Notes: generated by a model not told the origin, from the letters alone. A stretch of 64,000 nucleotides of DNA from Pseudomonas gozinkensis (GCF_014863585.1 NZ_CP062253.1:744001-808000); one strand, 5' to 3'; numbered from the stretch's first letter, positions 10,386 through 19,531 are shown. Made by a program: numbers and translations.

Positions 10386-12332
10386 TCACACGCGGAACGC
10401 CTGCACGGCGGTGTGCAGCTGACCGCCCAGCAACAGCAGGTTCTCGCCTTGCTCGCGACCCTGGCCGATGCGCAGCAGATTGTCCCCGCCCAACTGGTGA
10501 ATCCGCTCGCTGTGATCGCGGATCTCGCTGACCGCACCGCTCTGTTGTGCGGTGATGTCGGCGATGCGGATCGCGGTGTCGGAGATGGTCTGGATCGCAC
10601 CGACAATCTTGTCCAGCGCCCCGTCCGCCGATTGCGCCTGATTGGCCGTGGCCTCGGCGTGTTCGACCTGGGCGCGCATGCCCTCGACCGATTGCCGGGC
10701 GGCGGTTTGCAGGCCGGCGATCAGGGTCTGGATTTCGGCGGTGGCGCCGGCGGTGCGTTGCGCCAGCGAGCGCACTTCTTCGGCCACCACGGCGAATCCG
10801 CGACCCATTTCCCCGGCCCGAGCGGCTTCGATCGCCGCGTTGAGCGCCAGCAGGTTGGTCTGGTCGGCAATCGAGCGGATCACCGTCAGTACGCCGCCGA
10901 TGGTTGCCGACTCTTCGGCCAGGTGTTCGATCATCTGTGCGTTGCCTTGCACTTCGCCGACCAGCGCGTGCAGGCCGGTGAGGCTCTGGCCGATCACTTG
11001 TTGCCCGTGTTCGACGGCCAGTCCGGCATGGCGACTGGCGTCGGCGGCCTGGCGCGCATCACCGGCCACTTGCTGGATGGTCGCTTCCAGTTCGCCAAGG
11101 GAATCGCGGATCAGTGCGGTGTCGCCGGCCTGATGTTCGGCACCGCTGTGCAAGTCATTGCTCAGCTCGGCGAGGGTGCGACTACTACCTGCGACTTGCT
11201 CGGCATTGCCGCGAATGGTCCCGACCAGATCCACCAGATAGGCGCGCAGGCGATTGAGCGAGGCTTCGATGTCGTGCAGTTCGCGGTTGGTCTTGCCCAG
11301 ATGAATGTCGCGGCTGAAGTCGCCTTCGGCCCAGGTCGACAGCGCTGGCGCGAGGTTGGTCAGGGTGCGGGCGAGGCGTCGCTGCAGAGTGTCGATCAGC
11401 AGGGCGATCAGCAGAATCAGGCCGATCATCACGCCTTGCATCAGCCGCACTTCGCCCTGGATCTGCCCGTGCTGGGCGCGCACTACCGGCTCGAGACCGG
11501 CGATGGCTTGCTGCACGGCGGCGATTTTCTGGTGGGTCGCGGTGCTCAGGTCGGTGCGTTTCTGGATCTGATTGCGGGTGCGGGCCAGCTCCGCCGGGTA
11601 ACGACCGAGCAGACTGTTGAGTTCGCGTTTGAGGCCCACGCCGGCGTCTTCGGCAGCGGTTTTTTCCGTGCTTTCGATGCCCATCATCGCGGCGAAATCG
11701 TCACTGCCGGATTCGCTGCTGGCGACCACGCCGAGCAAGGGCAGGGCATCGATTGTCTGGGCCTGGGCGCGGATGTTGCTGACTTCGCGCTCGACATCGG
11801 CGGCCAGCTCACTGCGCCCGCTGCTGACCAGTTTGTCTCGCGCCAGCGACAGCTTGCCCAGATGTTGAGAGGCGACCAGCAGCGGCGTCAGGTAGGTCGC
11901 GTTGCCGCCGGCGTAGGTGCTGAGTTGATCGAGGCTGGCGCTCAATTCGCGTTCGGCCTGCAACAGCAGGGCCTGCGGATCGCCGGCCAGTTTGCCGGCG
12001 GCCAGCAGGTCGGTCTTGCTGAATTCATCGAGGCCGGTGAGGCTCGGGCGCAAGGTGTCGGCCAGCGCAGGCGGAAGCTCGCCGAGTTCTTTGTGCAATT
12101 GATCGATGGCCTGGCTGGCGCTGCTCAGGCGCAGGGCGTCGCCGCTGGCGAGGTAATCCTCGACGTTGCGCGCCACGTCATTCTGAAATTGCTGGGACAG
12201 CCCCAGGTAACGCTCCATCAACAGATACGGGCGCTCCAGGGCTTTTTGCGACCACCACAGCGTGGCGCCGAGGGCCACGCAAACGGCGACCAGCAACAGA
12301 GTATTGAGATTGGTGAGCAACTTCAGGCGCAT
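10386..12332 (-). CDS. ctpL: Methyl-accepting chemotaxis protein, ctpL position
   Basis: Chemoreceptor of 648 residues. The start [20 protein letters not shown] at 12332 is preferred because it begins directly at TM1. A roughly 260-residue all-helical periplasmic region follows, consistent with a helical bimodular (HBM) type sensor, then TM2 ([15 protein letters not shown], about 335), HAMP, and a cytoplasmic signalling hairpin with [20 protein letters not shown]. Its place between dsbD and gcbA equals P. aeruginosa PA4844 (CtpL, implicated in phosphate taxis). The symbol rests on synteny and fold, not on a ligand motif, so the ligand is inference. Confidence 0.8.
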   Translation of the reverse strand: MRLKLLTNLNTLLLVAVCVALGATLWWSQKALERPYLLMERYLGLSQQFQNDVARNVEDYLASGDALRLSSASQAIDQLHKELGELPPALADTLRPSLTGLDEFSKTDLLAAGKLAGDPQALLLQAERELSASLDQLSTYAGGNATYLTPLLVASQHLGKLSLARDKLVSSGRSELAADVEREVSNIRAQAQTIDALPLLGVVASSESGSDDFAAMMGIESTEKTAAEDAGVGLKRELNSLLGRYPAELARTRNQIQKRTDLSTATHQKIAAVQQAIAGLEPVVRAQHGQIQGEVRLMQGVMIGLILLIALLIDTLQRRLARTLTNLAPALSTWAEGDFSRDIHLGKTNRELHDIEASLNRLRAYLVDLVGTIRGNAEQVAGSSRTLAELSNDLHSGAEHQAGDTALIRDSLGELEATIQQVAGDARQAADASRHAGLAVEHGQQVIGQSLTGLHALVGEVQGNAQMIEHLAEESATIGGVLTVIRSIADQTNLLALNAAIEAARAGEMGRGFAVVAEEVRSLAQRTAGATAEIQTLIAGLQTAARQSVEGMRAQVEHAEATANQAQSADGALDKIVGAIQTISDTAIRIADITAQQSGAVSEIRDHSERIHQLGGDNLLRIGQGREQGENLLLLGGQLHTAVQAFRV

Positions 12333-12382
12333 GACGGCTACCAACGGCAGAATGGTAAGCGCCTGAATTTATTGCGGTTCTG

Positions 12383-14053
12383 TTACAGGGTTATGACCGA
12401 TTGGGTCGAATCCGATGAAAAAGTGGCACTTTGCTTTGAGTCCCGCGCGGTCTGCACCCGATTGCGTCCTTCGCCTTTGGCACGGTACAGCGCCTCGTCG
12501 GCCTGGCTGGCCATCATCAGGCTGTCGGAGTCGTCGCGCATCTCCACCACCCCGGCGCTGAAAGTGCACCACAGATCCTGCGGCTGGGCCGGATAGTGAA
12601 TCTCGGCAAAGCGCTGGCGGATTTCATCGAGCACTTTGTGCGCCGCTTCTATATCGGTGTCGGGCATGACGATGGCGAATTCCTCGCCACCGTAACGGCC
12701 GATGAAATCGGTCTTGCGCAGACGCTGCTTGAGAAACAGCGCCAGGCTCTTGATCACCCGGTCGCCCATGGGGTGGCCGTGGCTGTCGTTGACCCGTTTG
12801 AAGTGGTCGATGTCGAGCATGGCAAAGCTCAACGGCTTGTTCTCGCGGCGGGCGCGGAACGAGCAGTCCTCGAGCAATTGCAGAATGTGCGTGTGGTTGT
12901 ACAGGCCGGTGAGGCTGTCGCGGACCATCCGTGCTTTCAGATTACGTGCACGGGCGGCGCGGTTGCGCACGGTAGTGATCAGGTGGCGCGGCTTGATCGG
13001 CTTGGTCAGGAAGTCATCGCCGCCCTCGCTCATGGCGTCGAGCTGCTTGTCCAGATCGTCCTCGGCCGACAGGTAAATGATCGGCACACTGACATAGCGG
13101 TCGTTGTGGCGGATGACCTTGGCCAGCTCGGTGCCGGTGCAGGCCGGCATGTACATGTCGAGGATGATCAGGTCCGGCTGGAAGTCCGCCAGCTCGGCCA
13201 TCGCCTGGATCGGTTCGATCAGGGTGCGAGTGACAATCCCGGCGCTGTTGAGCAGGCGTTCGGTGTGCAGGGCCTGGGCGCGGGAGTCATCGATAATCAG
13301 CACTTTATAAGGTTCGTACTGGGCGACGCAGGTCAGGACTTCGATCTTCTCCAGCAGGCTCGAGGCTTCGAGGGTGCCGGTGAGGAATTCCTGGCCGCCG
13401 GCACGCACCGCCGCGAGGCGGGTCGGAGTGTCGGTCTCGTGCAGGCTGAAGAACAGCAGCGGCAGTGGTTCTTCCAGACCTTGCTGGGCTTCGGCGGCGA
13501 GTTTCAGGCCGACGCCGGCGCCGCTGAAGTCCACGTCCATGACGATCGCGGCCGGCAGGCGCTCGACCATCGACGAGCGAAACGCCGACACACTGTCGAG
13601 CGCCTGGGCGCTCAGACCGAAAAACTCCAATTGCTTGGCCAGCCGCTCGGCGCGGTCGTGATCCTGCAGCATCACATAGATCGGTTTGCGCAGGGGCGGC
13701 AGAAAGGTCTGGTCGAGCTGATCGCCATGGCGCAGGCCAGTGCGCGACAAGCGTTGCATCAGACGGTTGAGATCGGTGATCAGGCCGCTGCTCAGGCGTC
13801 CGCGATTGGCGTCCACCGCTTCCAGCGACTGGCTGATGTGGCGGGCCAGTTGCGTGTGTTCGGGCTGTTCGAAACGCTCGGCAAAACGCAGCAGGCGCAG
13901 ATTGGCCTCGCTCAGTTCGGCGAGATCGGCAGTGGACCACTCACTGCGTTGCAGGCGCTGCCATATCTCAAGAATCTGACGTGCCTGATGAATTACCCGC
14001 TGGGCAAAGTGGTGCTTGAGGCGCTCACGGCTGGGGTCTTCTGGCTCGGTCAT
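12383..14053 (-). CDS. gcbA: Diguanylate cyclase GcbA (REC-REC-GGDEF)
   Basis: Makes cyclic di-GMP. The 556-residue protein has an N-terminal helical Hpt-like segment (1-110), a first receiver (about 118-235), a second receiver (about 250-370) with the full set LIIDD, LDMYMPA and TKPI, and a GGDEF domain with RYGGEEFAIVM and an upstream RKTD allosteric I-site. The first receiver keeps an Asp (VMDVDFSG) but lacks the usual Lys (FLTGTL). Position matches P. aeruginosa PA4843 and P. fluorescens GcbA, which promotes attachment and lowers motility. It is divergent from the T6SS satellite. Confidence 0.88.
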   Translation of the reverse strand: MTEPEDPSRERLKHHFAQRVIHQARQILEIWQRLQRSEWSTADLAELSEANLRLLRFAERFEQPEHTQLARHISQSLEAVDANRGRLSSGLITDLNRLMQRLSRTGLRHGDQLDQTFLPPLRKPIYVMLQDHDRAERLAKQLEFFGLSAQALDSVSAFRSSMVERLPAAIVMDVDFSGAGVGLKLAAEAQQGLEEPLPLLFFSLHETDTPTRLAAVRAGGQEFLTGTLEASSLLEKIEVLTCVAQYEPYKVLIIDDSRAQALHTERLLNSAGIVTRTLIEPIQAMAELADFQPDLIILDMYMPACTGTELAKVIRHNDRYVSVPIIYLSAEDDLDKQLDAMSEGGDDFLTKPIKPRHLITTVRNRAARARNLKARMVRDSLTGLYNHTHILQLLEDCSFRARRENKPLSFAMLDIDHFKRVNDSHGHPMGDRVIKSLALFLKQRLRKTDFIGRYGGEEFAIVMPDTDIEAAHKVLDEIRQRFAEIHYPAQPQDLWCTFSAGVVEMRDDSDSLMMASQADEALYRAKGEGRNRVQTARDSKQSATFSSDSTQSVITL

Positions 14054-14378
14054 ATCCTGACTACTAGTTAGGCTGCATGCTGAGATCGACTGGTGGCTCT
14101 ATGCTAGCACCTCTTTTCCCTTACATGAGTGTCGTACGTCAATAATCTGCTGTGCGTCACTATTCAGTTTCTGACCGGTCGGTTTCGCCCTGGACTTGCT
14201 CGTCGATAGAGTGCCCGTGAACAGGGGCTTATAGGATGTTTCTCCGGGCTTTTCAGGAAGGTTCTCTGTACTGCAGGGTCATCGTCTGTCAGGGCTTTCT
14301 GATTTTTCCCAAGGTCGGTTTCGCAAGGGTTTTGCGCTGGTAGGGTCAGGGAAACCCCTACCAGACGTTTGCCCGAAC
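14054..14378. other. Divergent intergenic region gcbA / T6SS satellite
   Basis: 325 bases with no supportable ORF. The only clear structure is the hairpin at 14337-14364. No confident sigma-70 or sigma-54 promoter was recognised by eye. Confidence 0.6.
14337..14364 (+). promoter_or_regulatory. Hairpin with ANGGA loop, possible RsmA/CsrA site
   Basis: CTGGTAGGG (14337-14345) pairs perfectly with CCCTACCAG (14356-14364) around a 10-base loop containing TCAGGGAAA. The loop carries the ANGGA core (AGGGA) of CsrA/RsmA-family binding sites and matches the longer consensus apart from one base. It ends 14 bases before the first start codon of the T6SS satellite, where no ordinary Shine-Dalgarno is visible. 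Rsm control is inference; no T run follows, so it is not a terminator. Confidence 0.45.
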
Positions 14379-15527
14379 ATGACCCAGTGTTTCAACAAAC
14401 ACCCCAGCGATGCCCAGCGCCTGAATCACAGCACCACGCCTGTCGCCGACTGTGAGTGCAATGACGAAATGCTGTACGGCGAACGGTGGAAGGTGACTGA
14501 GGTGCCGGTGCTGACGTGCCAGTGCCTTTGGCGCGCCTATCAGCGTGAGGCCGAGCAAATCGTCGCCCCTGACGGTGTCCTGATCGCCGATCCGGTGCAG
14601 CGCAATCGGGCGATCAACGCTGCGTATGCCCGGCTTTGGCTGTATGACTCGCGTTTCCAGTGGGCGGGGCTGGCGGCGTTTGCCTCCAAGCAGGTGGGCT
14701 GTGGACTGCTGCATGCGGCGGACAGTATCGAGCTGATCCGGCAGGAGCATGAGGCGCGGCAGCGAGTGCGGGACGGGCGCCGTGAGTCCGGATTGCTGAC
14801 GCCGGACAAAATACCCGGGCAGGCCGAGGACTGGAGTCATTACGAGGAGGCGAGGGCGCGTAATCCCGTGCCTTCGCTGGATTTCCGCCCTCCGGGTGAA
14901 GAACTGTCATTGGTGCAGCAACAGTTCCGGCACGTGTACGACATGATGGCGATGGGCAATACCACGCTGTTTCTGGATGTTTATCCGCTGCATCAGTTTT
15001 ATGCGGTGCGTGGGTTGGGGGAGTTGAAGAAGTGCCTGAAGACCCGGAGAGAGATTTATGGGCACGCGAGGTTTCCGGTGCTTTGGCCCATAGGGGGAAA
15101 AGCGCTTCCTTTCGGTGAGGCATTTCAAGAAATCTTGAATGGATTCGAGGCGATAGATGCGGGAAATATTGCCGAAAGTGTGAAGCATCTGGCCTGGCAC
15201 GAGCAGCGAAACATTCTCCAACCGAGCATCTACGAAAATCGTCATTTGGTGACGTTGTTGCGTGGGAATCATTTTTCCTACGCGACCGGCTTTCCTTCCG
15301 GCGTGGCGCAGGCCATCGAGTTGACTCTCACCAGTCAATGTCAGCGTGTCGAAGATGGCCGCACCATTGGGTTCGGCAGCAATCCGATGGCGGATCTGTC
15401 GGATATCGATCAGCGAATGGAGTTCGTGCTACGGGCAGCAGCGCGTTTTGACCAGATGCTCAACGACAGCAACCGAAATGCGTTGGCGCAATCCATCGGC
15501 GAGATTGCCGCCATGGGGGAGGCTTGA
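14379..15527 (+). CDS. DUF2515-like protein, candidate T6SS cargo
   Basis: 382-residue soluble protein with no signal peptide or membrane helix. Segments such as NRAINAAYARLWL, FQWAGLAAFASKQVGCGLLH, GNTTLFLDVYPLHQFYAVRG and HLAWHEQRNILQPSIYEN resemble the DUF2515 family as I remember it; no enzymatic motif is known to me. It is first in a four-gene run whose third member is Hcp, and its stop overlaps the start of the next gene (TGATG). A cargo role loaded by Hcp is inferred from context only; it could instead be an accessory protein. Confidence 0.6.
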   Translation: MTQCFNKHPSDAQRLNHSTTPVADCECNDEMLYGERWKVTEVPVLTCQCLWRAYQREAEQIVAPDGVLIADPVQRNRAINAAYARLWLYDSRFQWAGLAAFASKQVGCGLLHAADSIELIRQEHEARQRVRDGRRESGLLTPDKIPGQAEDWSHYEEARARNPVPSLDFRPPGEELSLVQQQFRHVYDMMAMGNTTLFLDVYPLHQFYAVRGLGELKKCLKTRREIYGHARFPVLWPIGGKALPFGEAFQEILNGFEAIDAGNIAESVKHLAWHEQRNILQPSIYENRHLVTLLRGNHFSYATGFPSGVAQAIELTLTSQCQRVEDGRTIGFGSNPMADLSDIDQRMEFVLRAAARFDQMLNDSNRNALAQSIGEIAAMGEA

Positions 15528-16249
15528 TGTCCTGGCGAAACTGTCTATCCAAATGGCGCTTTTGGGCTTGGCTGGCGCTTAGTGTTGTTTTGATGTGGGT
15601 CGCCGCACGTCAGTTGATGCAGCCATTGTGGAACGAACCCGTGATGGCGCTGGCGATAGGGGGCACATATGAATATATGCAAGAGCACTCGACCGCCCCA
15701 TTCCTTTCGTGGGGGCGCGTCGGCAGTCGTGTCTGGGGTGGCATTCCGAAGACGGATGCGCGCCTGCGATTTGTCGATTCGCAGTATGGGTTCGAAACGC
15801 CGATGGCGCGTTTTTTTACGGTGACCTTCGAAGGTGACGTGGTCGGTGATATCCGCATGTCTCCTCAAATCGAGCCACTGCTGATCGACGATGTCATGAA
15901 GGTCGTTCTCGATCTGCAATCCCAATGGTGCGCAAAAGGTTGGAGGCCAGTCGGGACGCGAAGTGATCCGACGATGGCGGACACACCAGAGTGGCGAGCC
16001 TATCTCAGAGACAGTGTGGTCGCCGGACGTTCATTTTGGCAGGCCGGCGACAAGTATCAGGCGATGTTGATCCTTGGACGGTTCCGAGACTCTCGGTATC
16101 CAGACCATGAGCGATACCTCATTACTCTCGAGCTCGCCAAGCCCTGGATACCCTTTGACGAAATTGAAAACCTCTACGAAGAACCCCACCCCTTTCCCCC
16201 ACCCCAACCCAAAGAAGGAGAAATTCCATGCCAACCCCTGCCTTCATGA
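15527..16249 (+). CDS. Single-pass membrane protein in Hcp cluster, candidate immunity protein
   Basis: 240 residues from the ATG at 15527, with a GGGGAGG ribosome site just upstream; a TTG one codon earlier is less likely. An N-terminal transmembrane helix or uncleaved signal (FWAWLALSVVLMWVAA, about 11-27) is followed by a domain with RLRFVDSQYGFETPMARFFT, VRMSPQ-like RMSPQIEPLLIDDVMKVVLD and YLITLELAKPWIPF. I do not recognise a named family. The tight overlap with the DUF2515 gene and the periplasm-facing topology would fit an immunity partner, but nothing proves it. Its end overlaps the hcp start by 22 bases. Confidence 0.6.
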   Translation: MSWRNCLSKWRFWAWLALSVVLMWVAARQLMQPLWNEPVMALAIGGTYEYMQEHSTAPFLSWGRVGSRVWGGIPKTDARLRFVDSQYGFETPMARFFTVTFEGDVVGDIRMSPQIEPLLIDDVMKVVLDLQSQWCAKGWRPVGTRSDPTMADTPEWRAYLRDSVVAGRSFWQAGDKYQAMLILGRFRDSRYPDHERYLITLELAKPWIPFDEIENLYEEPHPFPPPQPKEGEIPCQPLPS

Positions 16250-16734
16250 CTATTCATGGCAGCCGCCAGGGCCTGATCAGCGCCGGTGCCTTCACCGAAC
16301 CGTCGGTGGGCAACCGCTACCAGATCGGGCGTGAAGACAAGATCATGGTTCAGGCCTTCAGCCACGGCATTTTCCTGCCCAGGGGAGCGGGTGCCGGGCG
16401 GCGGATGCACAAGCCTCTGGTCATTACCAAAGTCATCGACAAGGCGTCGCCGCTGATCCAGATGGCAATGTGTTCCGGTGAGTTGCTGAGCAAGTGTTGT
16501 ATGGAGATGTATCGCACATCGGCCCACGGCATTCAGGAGCATTTCTATACGATTGAACTGGAGGACGCGCAGATCGTCAGCGCCGAGGTTTTTATGCCCG
16601 ACTGCCAGGACCCCGCTACGTCGCACCTGACGCAATGGGAAAAAATCCAGTTCAGCTACCGCCGCATCTACTGGCGGCACGAGGTCAGCCGGACGATGGG
16701 CTCCGATGAGTGGCAGAGCGAGGGCCAGGGATGA
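16228..16734 (+). CDS. hcp: Type VI secretion Hcp (TssD) tube protein
   Basis: Hcp forms hexameric rings that stack into the inner tube of the T6SS and can carry effectors in the lumen. The 168-residue protein has family features: an N-terminal MPTPAFMTIHGSRQGLISAG strand pair, then GRRMHKPLVITKVIDKASPL, CSGELLSKCCMEMYR and a C-terminal QFSYRRIYWRHE strand. A strong AAGGAG lies 7 bases before the ATG. No T6SS sheath, baseplate or ClpV genes are in the window, so this is a satellite copy depending on a main cluster elsewhere. Confidence 0.9.
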   Translation: MPTPAFMTIHGSRQGLISAGAFTEPSVGNRYQIGREDKIMVQAFSHGIFLPRGAGAGRRMHKPLVITKVIDKASPLIQMAMCSGELLSKCCMEMYRTSAHGIQEHFYTIELEDAQIVSAEVFMPDCQDPATSHLTQWEKIQFSYRRIYWRHEVSRTMGSDEWQSEGQG

Positions 16735-17207
16735 GGCTGGTTCACCACTCGCACCTGACCGAACGCGAACGCCAGCATGTGTTCCCCGTGGATCAGGCAC
16801 TGGAACGGGTTTGCAAGGCGTTGCTGGAGCGGCAATCCCTCGAAGGTCTCGATCAGTTGCGGGCAGGTCTGATGCTCGATCTGGACAGTGAAGTGCTGGA
16901 GCAGATAGAACGCGGCGACTGGCTGTTGCTCAAAGCTGAAGCTGATTACGGCGGATGGCCCACTGCCCGGTCAGCGTTCGATCAAGCGGTACTCGACCTG
17001 ATGAACAATCCACCGCTCCAACCCACCAGAACACCCCGAATCTATCGTCTGGTCGACAGCATGACCGGCGAACCGTTGCCACAGCAGGCCTACATTGCAA
17101 CGGTCGATGGGGTTCCCACCCAGCGCCGAACAGACGACGAGGGAATTGCCCATCTGTTCATGCCGGATGATGCCCGGCAGGTTTCAATGCGAATTTTCAA
17201 CGTCTGA
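16731..17207 (+). CDS. Hcp-linked small protein with C-terminal beta domain
   Basis: 158 residues starting at the ATGA that overlaps the hcp stop; an in-frame ATG at 16710 lies inside hcp and is less likely. The N-terminal half is helical (RVCKALLERQSLEGLDQLRA). The C-terminal part (about 105-158) has a beta-rich pattern, IYRLVDSMTGEPLPQQAYIA then RRTDDEGIAHLFMPDDA, resembling transthyretin/carboxypeptidase-regulatory-like domains often fused to T6SS spike, Rhs or effector proteins. Function not recognised; a spike extension or adaptor is possible. Strict translational coupling to hcp argues for a T6SS role. Confidence 0.55.
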   Translation: MRLVHHSHLTERERQHVFPVDQALERVCKALLERQSLEGLDQLRAGLMLDLDSEVLEQIERGDWLLLKAEADYGGWPTARSAFDQAVLDLMNNPPLQPTRTPRIYRLVDSMTGEPLPQQAYIATVDGVPTQRRTDDEGIAHLFMPDDARQVSMRIFNV

Positions 17208-17344
17208 AGGCTACGTCTATCCTTTCTCTCACTGGCGACGTCCGCCTGTTTTTCTCCGCTGCCCCAATCGCGGGTGCCCGGCCGAGGCACGTTGTTGTAT
17301 GGTTGTGGTCGAACCGTTGAACCCAAGATTGAAAGGATATCGCC

Positions 17345-18412
17345 ATGCTGGACTGGAAGAACCGCGCGGGCAGCGCGCCTGAACGTGCCGCCGAGCCCAA
17401 GTCGGCCGCCCGCAGCTATGTCGGCGGGCTGTTGTTCAGCCGGGCGCTGGCCACGCTGGTCGCCATTTACCTGTTGGTGACTATTGCCCTTGGCTGGTAC
17501 TGGAGCCAGGAGCCGGCGCTGTTTCCCGTGGCGCAGAACGCTCAGGTTGCCGCCGAGAAGGAAGGCAAGCAGATGGTGGTCGGTTACACCACCGTCGAAA
17601 CCCTGAAAACCGTTGCCGGCACTTTGCTCGACAAGCCGGGCGGTTACATTTCCAACGACCGTTTCCCGCCGGGCCTGTGGATGGACAACATGCCGAGTTG
17701 GGAATATGGCGTGCTGGTGCAGGTCCGCGACCTGACCCGTGCCCTGCGCAAGGACTTCGCCCGTTCGCAGTCGCAATCGGCTGAGGACGCCGACCTGGCC
17801 AAGGCCGAGCCGCGCTTCAACTTCGACAACAAGAGCTGGATCCTGCCGTCCAGCGAGTCGGAATATCAGGAAGGCATCAATTCCCTGAGCCGTTATCAGG
17901 CGCGCCTGTCCGACCCGACCCAGAAAAACGCGCTGTTCTACGCCCGCGCCGACAACCTGAACAACTGGCTGGGCGATGTCGGCACCCGTCTCGGTTCGCT
18001 GTCGCAACGGCTGTCGGCCAGCGTTGGTCGAGTCAAACTCAACACCGCGCTGAAAACCGAAGTGCCGGCGGTGGGTGAAGTGCCGCAGGTCGACGAGGAA
18101 GTCGTCGAGACTCCGTGGATGCAGATCGACAACGTGTTCTACGAAGCCCGCGGCCAGGCCTGGGCGCTGTCGCACCTGCTGCGCGCGATCGAAGTCGATT
18201 TCGCCGACGTGCTGGCGAAGAAGAACGCGACCGTCAGCGTGCGTCAGATCATTCGTGAGCTGGAGGCGTCTCAGGAGCCGATCTGGAGCCCGATGATCCT
18301 CAACGGCAGCGGCTTCGGTGTGCTGGCCAACCACTCGCTGGTGATGGCCAACTATATTTCCCGGGCCAACGCCGCCGTGATCGATTTGCGTCAACTGCTC
18401 AATCAGGGCTGA
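17345..18412 (+). CDS. DUF2333 family membrane protein
   Basis: 355 residues with a basic N-terminal cytoplasmic tail, one transmembrane helix (ALATLVAIYLLVTIALGWYW, about 34-53) and a large periplasmic part. Segments VVGYTTVETLKTVAGTLLDK and GGYISNDRFPPGLWMDNMPS match the conserved DUF2333 family as known in Pseudomonas (PA4842 position). Function unknown. An AAAGGATATCGCC leader gives a good ribosome site. The NUDIX gene starts 3 bases after its stop, indicating an operon. Confidence 0.88.
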   Translation: MLDWKNRAGSAPERAAEPKSAARSYVGGLLFSRALATLVAIYLLVTIALGWYWSQEPALFPVAQNAQVAAEKEGKQMVVGYTTVETLKTVAGTLLDKPGGYISNDRFPPGLWMDNMPSWEYGVLVQVRDLTRALRKDFARSQSQSAEDADLAKAEPRFNFDNKSWILPSSESEYQEGINSLSRYQARLSDPTQKNALFYARADNLNNWLGDVGTRLGSLSQRLSASVGRVKLNTALKTEVPAVGEVPQVDEEVVETPWMQIDNVFYEARGQAWALSHLLRAIEVDFADVLAKKNATVSVRQIIRELEASQEPIWSPMILNGSGFGVLANHSLVMANYISRANAAVIDLRQLLNQG

Positions 18413-18415
18413 GTC

Positions 18416-18973
18416 ATGGACGAGAGCGCCAAAGAGGCGGCCCACCGCGCCGCCTCGGATGCCGAACAGATCGCCTGGGTCGACGAGCAGGACAACCTGC
18501 TCGGCGCCCTGGTGCGTTCCGACCTGCGTGAGCGCGGGCTGATCGGCCGTGGCACCTACATCATGCTGTTCAACTCCGCCGGTGAACTCTGCGTGCATCG
18601 GCGCACCCTGAGCAAAGCCACCTATCCTGGTTACTGGGACGTGGCGGCAGGCGGCATGGTGCAGGCGAACGAGACCTACGCCGAGTCGGCGGCCCGTGAG
18701 CTGGAAGAAGAATTGGGCGTGAGCGGCGTCGAGCTGACGGCTCACGACCATTTCTACTTCGAGGACACCGGCAATCGCCTCTGGTGTTCGGCGTTTTCGG
18801 CGGTGTGGGACGGGCCGTTGATCCTGCAGCCCGAAGAAGTGCTCGAAGCGCGCTTCATTCCGGTCGAACAGGTCATGCTGGAAATCCGGCAAAAGCCTTA
18901 TTGCCCGGACTCTCTGGCAGCGTTGCAACGCTATCTGAAGGCTCAACGGCGCGACGTCGCAAAGAACACATAA
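18416..18973 (+). CDS. NUDIX hydrolase
   Basis: 185-residue enzyme of the YfcD-like branch. The Nudix box is complete: GG followed by E in NETYAESAA, then RELEEELGV, fitting GX5EX7REUXEEXGU. The upstream segment LCVHRRTLSKATYPGYWDVA is shared with isopentenyl-diphosphate isomerase-like Nudix proteins. It probably hydrolyses a nucleoside diphosphate derivative, but the substrate cannot be read from the sequence. It is second in an operon with DUF2333 and ends at a strong terminator. Confidence 0.9.
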   Translation: MDESAKEAAHRAASDAEQIAWVDEQDNLLGALVRSDLRERGLIGRGTYIMLFNSAGELCVHRRTLSKATYPGYWDVAAGGMVQANETYAESAARELEEELGVSGVELTAHDHFYFEDTGNRLWCSAFSAVWDGPLILQPEEVLEARFIPVEQVMLEIRQKPYCPDSLAALQRYLKAQRRDVAKNT

Positions 18974-18978
18974 ATTGG

Positions 18979-19009
18979 CGCCGATTGGCACTTAGCAATC
19001 GGCGTTTTT
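18979..19009 (+). terminator. Rho-independent terminator after the NUDIX gene
   Basis: CGCCGATTG / 8-base loop / CAATCGGCG, a perfect 9-bp stem followed by TTTTT, starting six bases after the stop codon. Confidence 0.93.
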
Positions 19010-19159
19010 GCCGTTACACTGCGCGACCTTTTCAAGCTGTGCCGGCCCGCTTTCAGGAGCTCATGGCACAGTAGCGCTGCCCCTGCCTGAGTGGGGCTTC
19101 GCGGTCGATAGCCTTGCCCAAGGCTGCGATCAGTCTTTGTCCTCCCGAGAGGATTGCCG

Positions 19160-19531
19160 GTGGCCAAAAAAGCCGCATCCTTCGCCGCCCTGGGCGGCCT
19201 GGTATTTTCCACCGACGCAGGTCGTCATTGCCCGGAATGCAGCAAGCCGGTGGACGCCTGTATCTGCAAGCAAACCGTGATCCCGGCCGGCGACGGCATT
19301 GCCCGCGTGCGCCGCGAGAGCAAGGGCCGTGGCGGCAAGACGGTGACCACTATCACCGGCGTGCCCCTGGCCGAAGACGCACTCAAAGAGCTGGCGACAA
19401 CGTTGAAGAAGCGTTGCGGCACCGGCGGTGCGTTGAAGGACGGGATCATCGAGATCCAGGGCGACCATGTCGAGCTGCTCTTGGCCGAGCTGGTCAAGCA
19501 CGGTTTCAAGGCGAAGAAGTCCGGCGGCTAG
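19160..19531 (+). CDS. Sui1/YciH-family translation factor homologue
   Basis: 123 residues related to eukaryotic eIF1 (SUI1) and bacterial YciH. The GTG at 19160 is chosen because GAGAGG lies 7 bases before it; the TTG at 19154 is too close to that site. N-terminal cysteines (HCPECSKPVDACIC) look like a small zinc knuckle; the C-terminal SUI1 fold includes GRGGKTVTTITGV, KKRCGTGGALKDGIIEIQGD and HVELLLAELVKHGF. It lies between the NUDIX gene and speA, as PA4840 does in P. aeruginosa. Confidence 0.9.
   Translation: MAKKAASFAALGGLVFSTDAGRHCPECSKPVDACICKQTVIPAGDGIARVRRESKGRGGKTVTTITGVPLAEDALKELATTLKKRCGTGGALKDGIIEIQGDHVELLLAELVKHGFKAKKSGG

Noticed and set aside
10328..10606. Long N-terminal extension of DsbD
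   Set aside because: The extension is the shadow of the chemoreceptor gene; the signal peptide at 10327 marks the real start.
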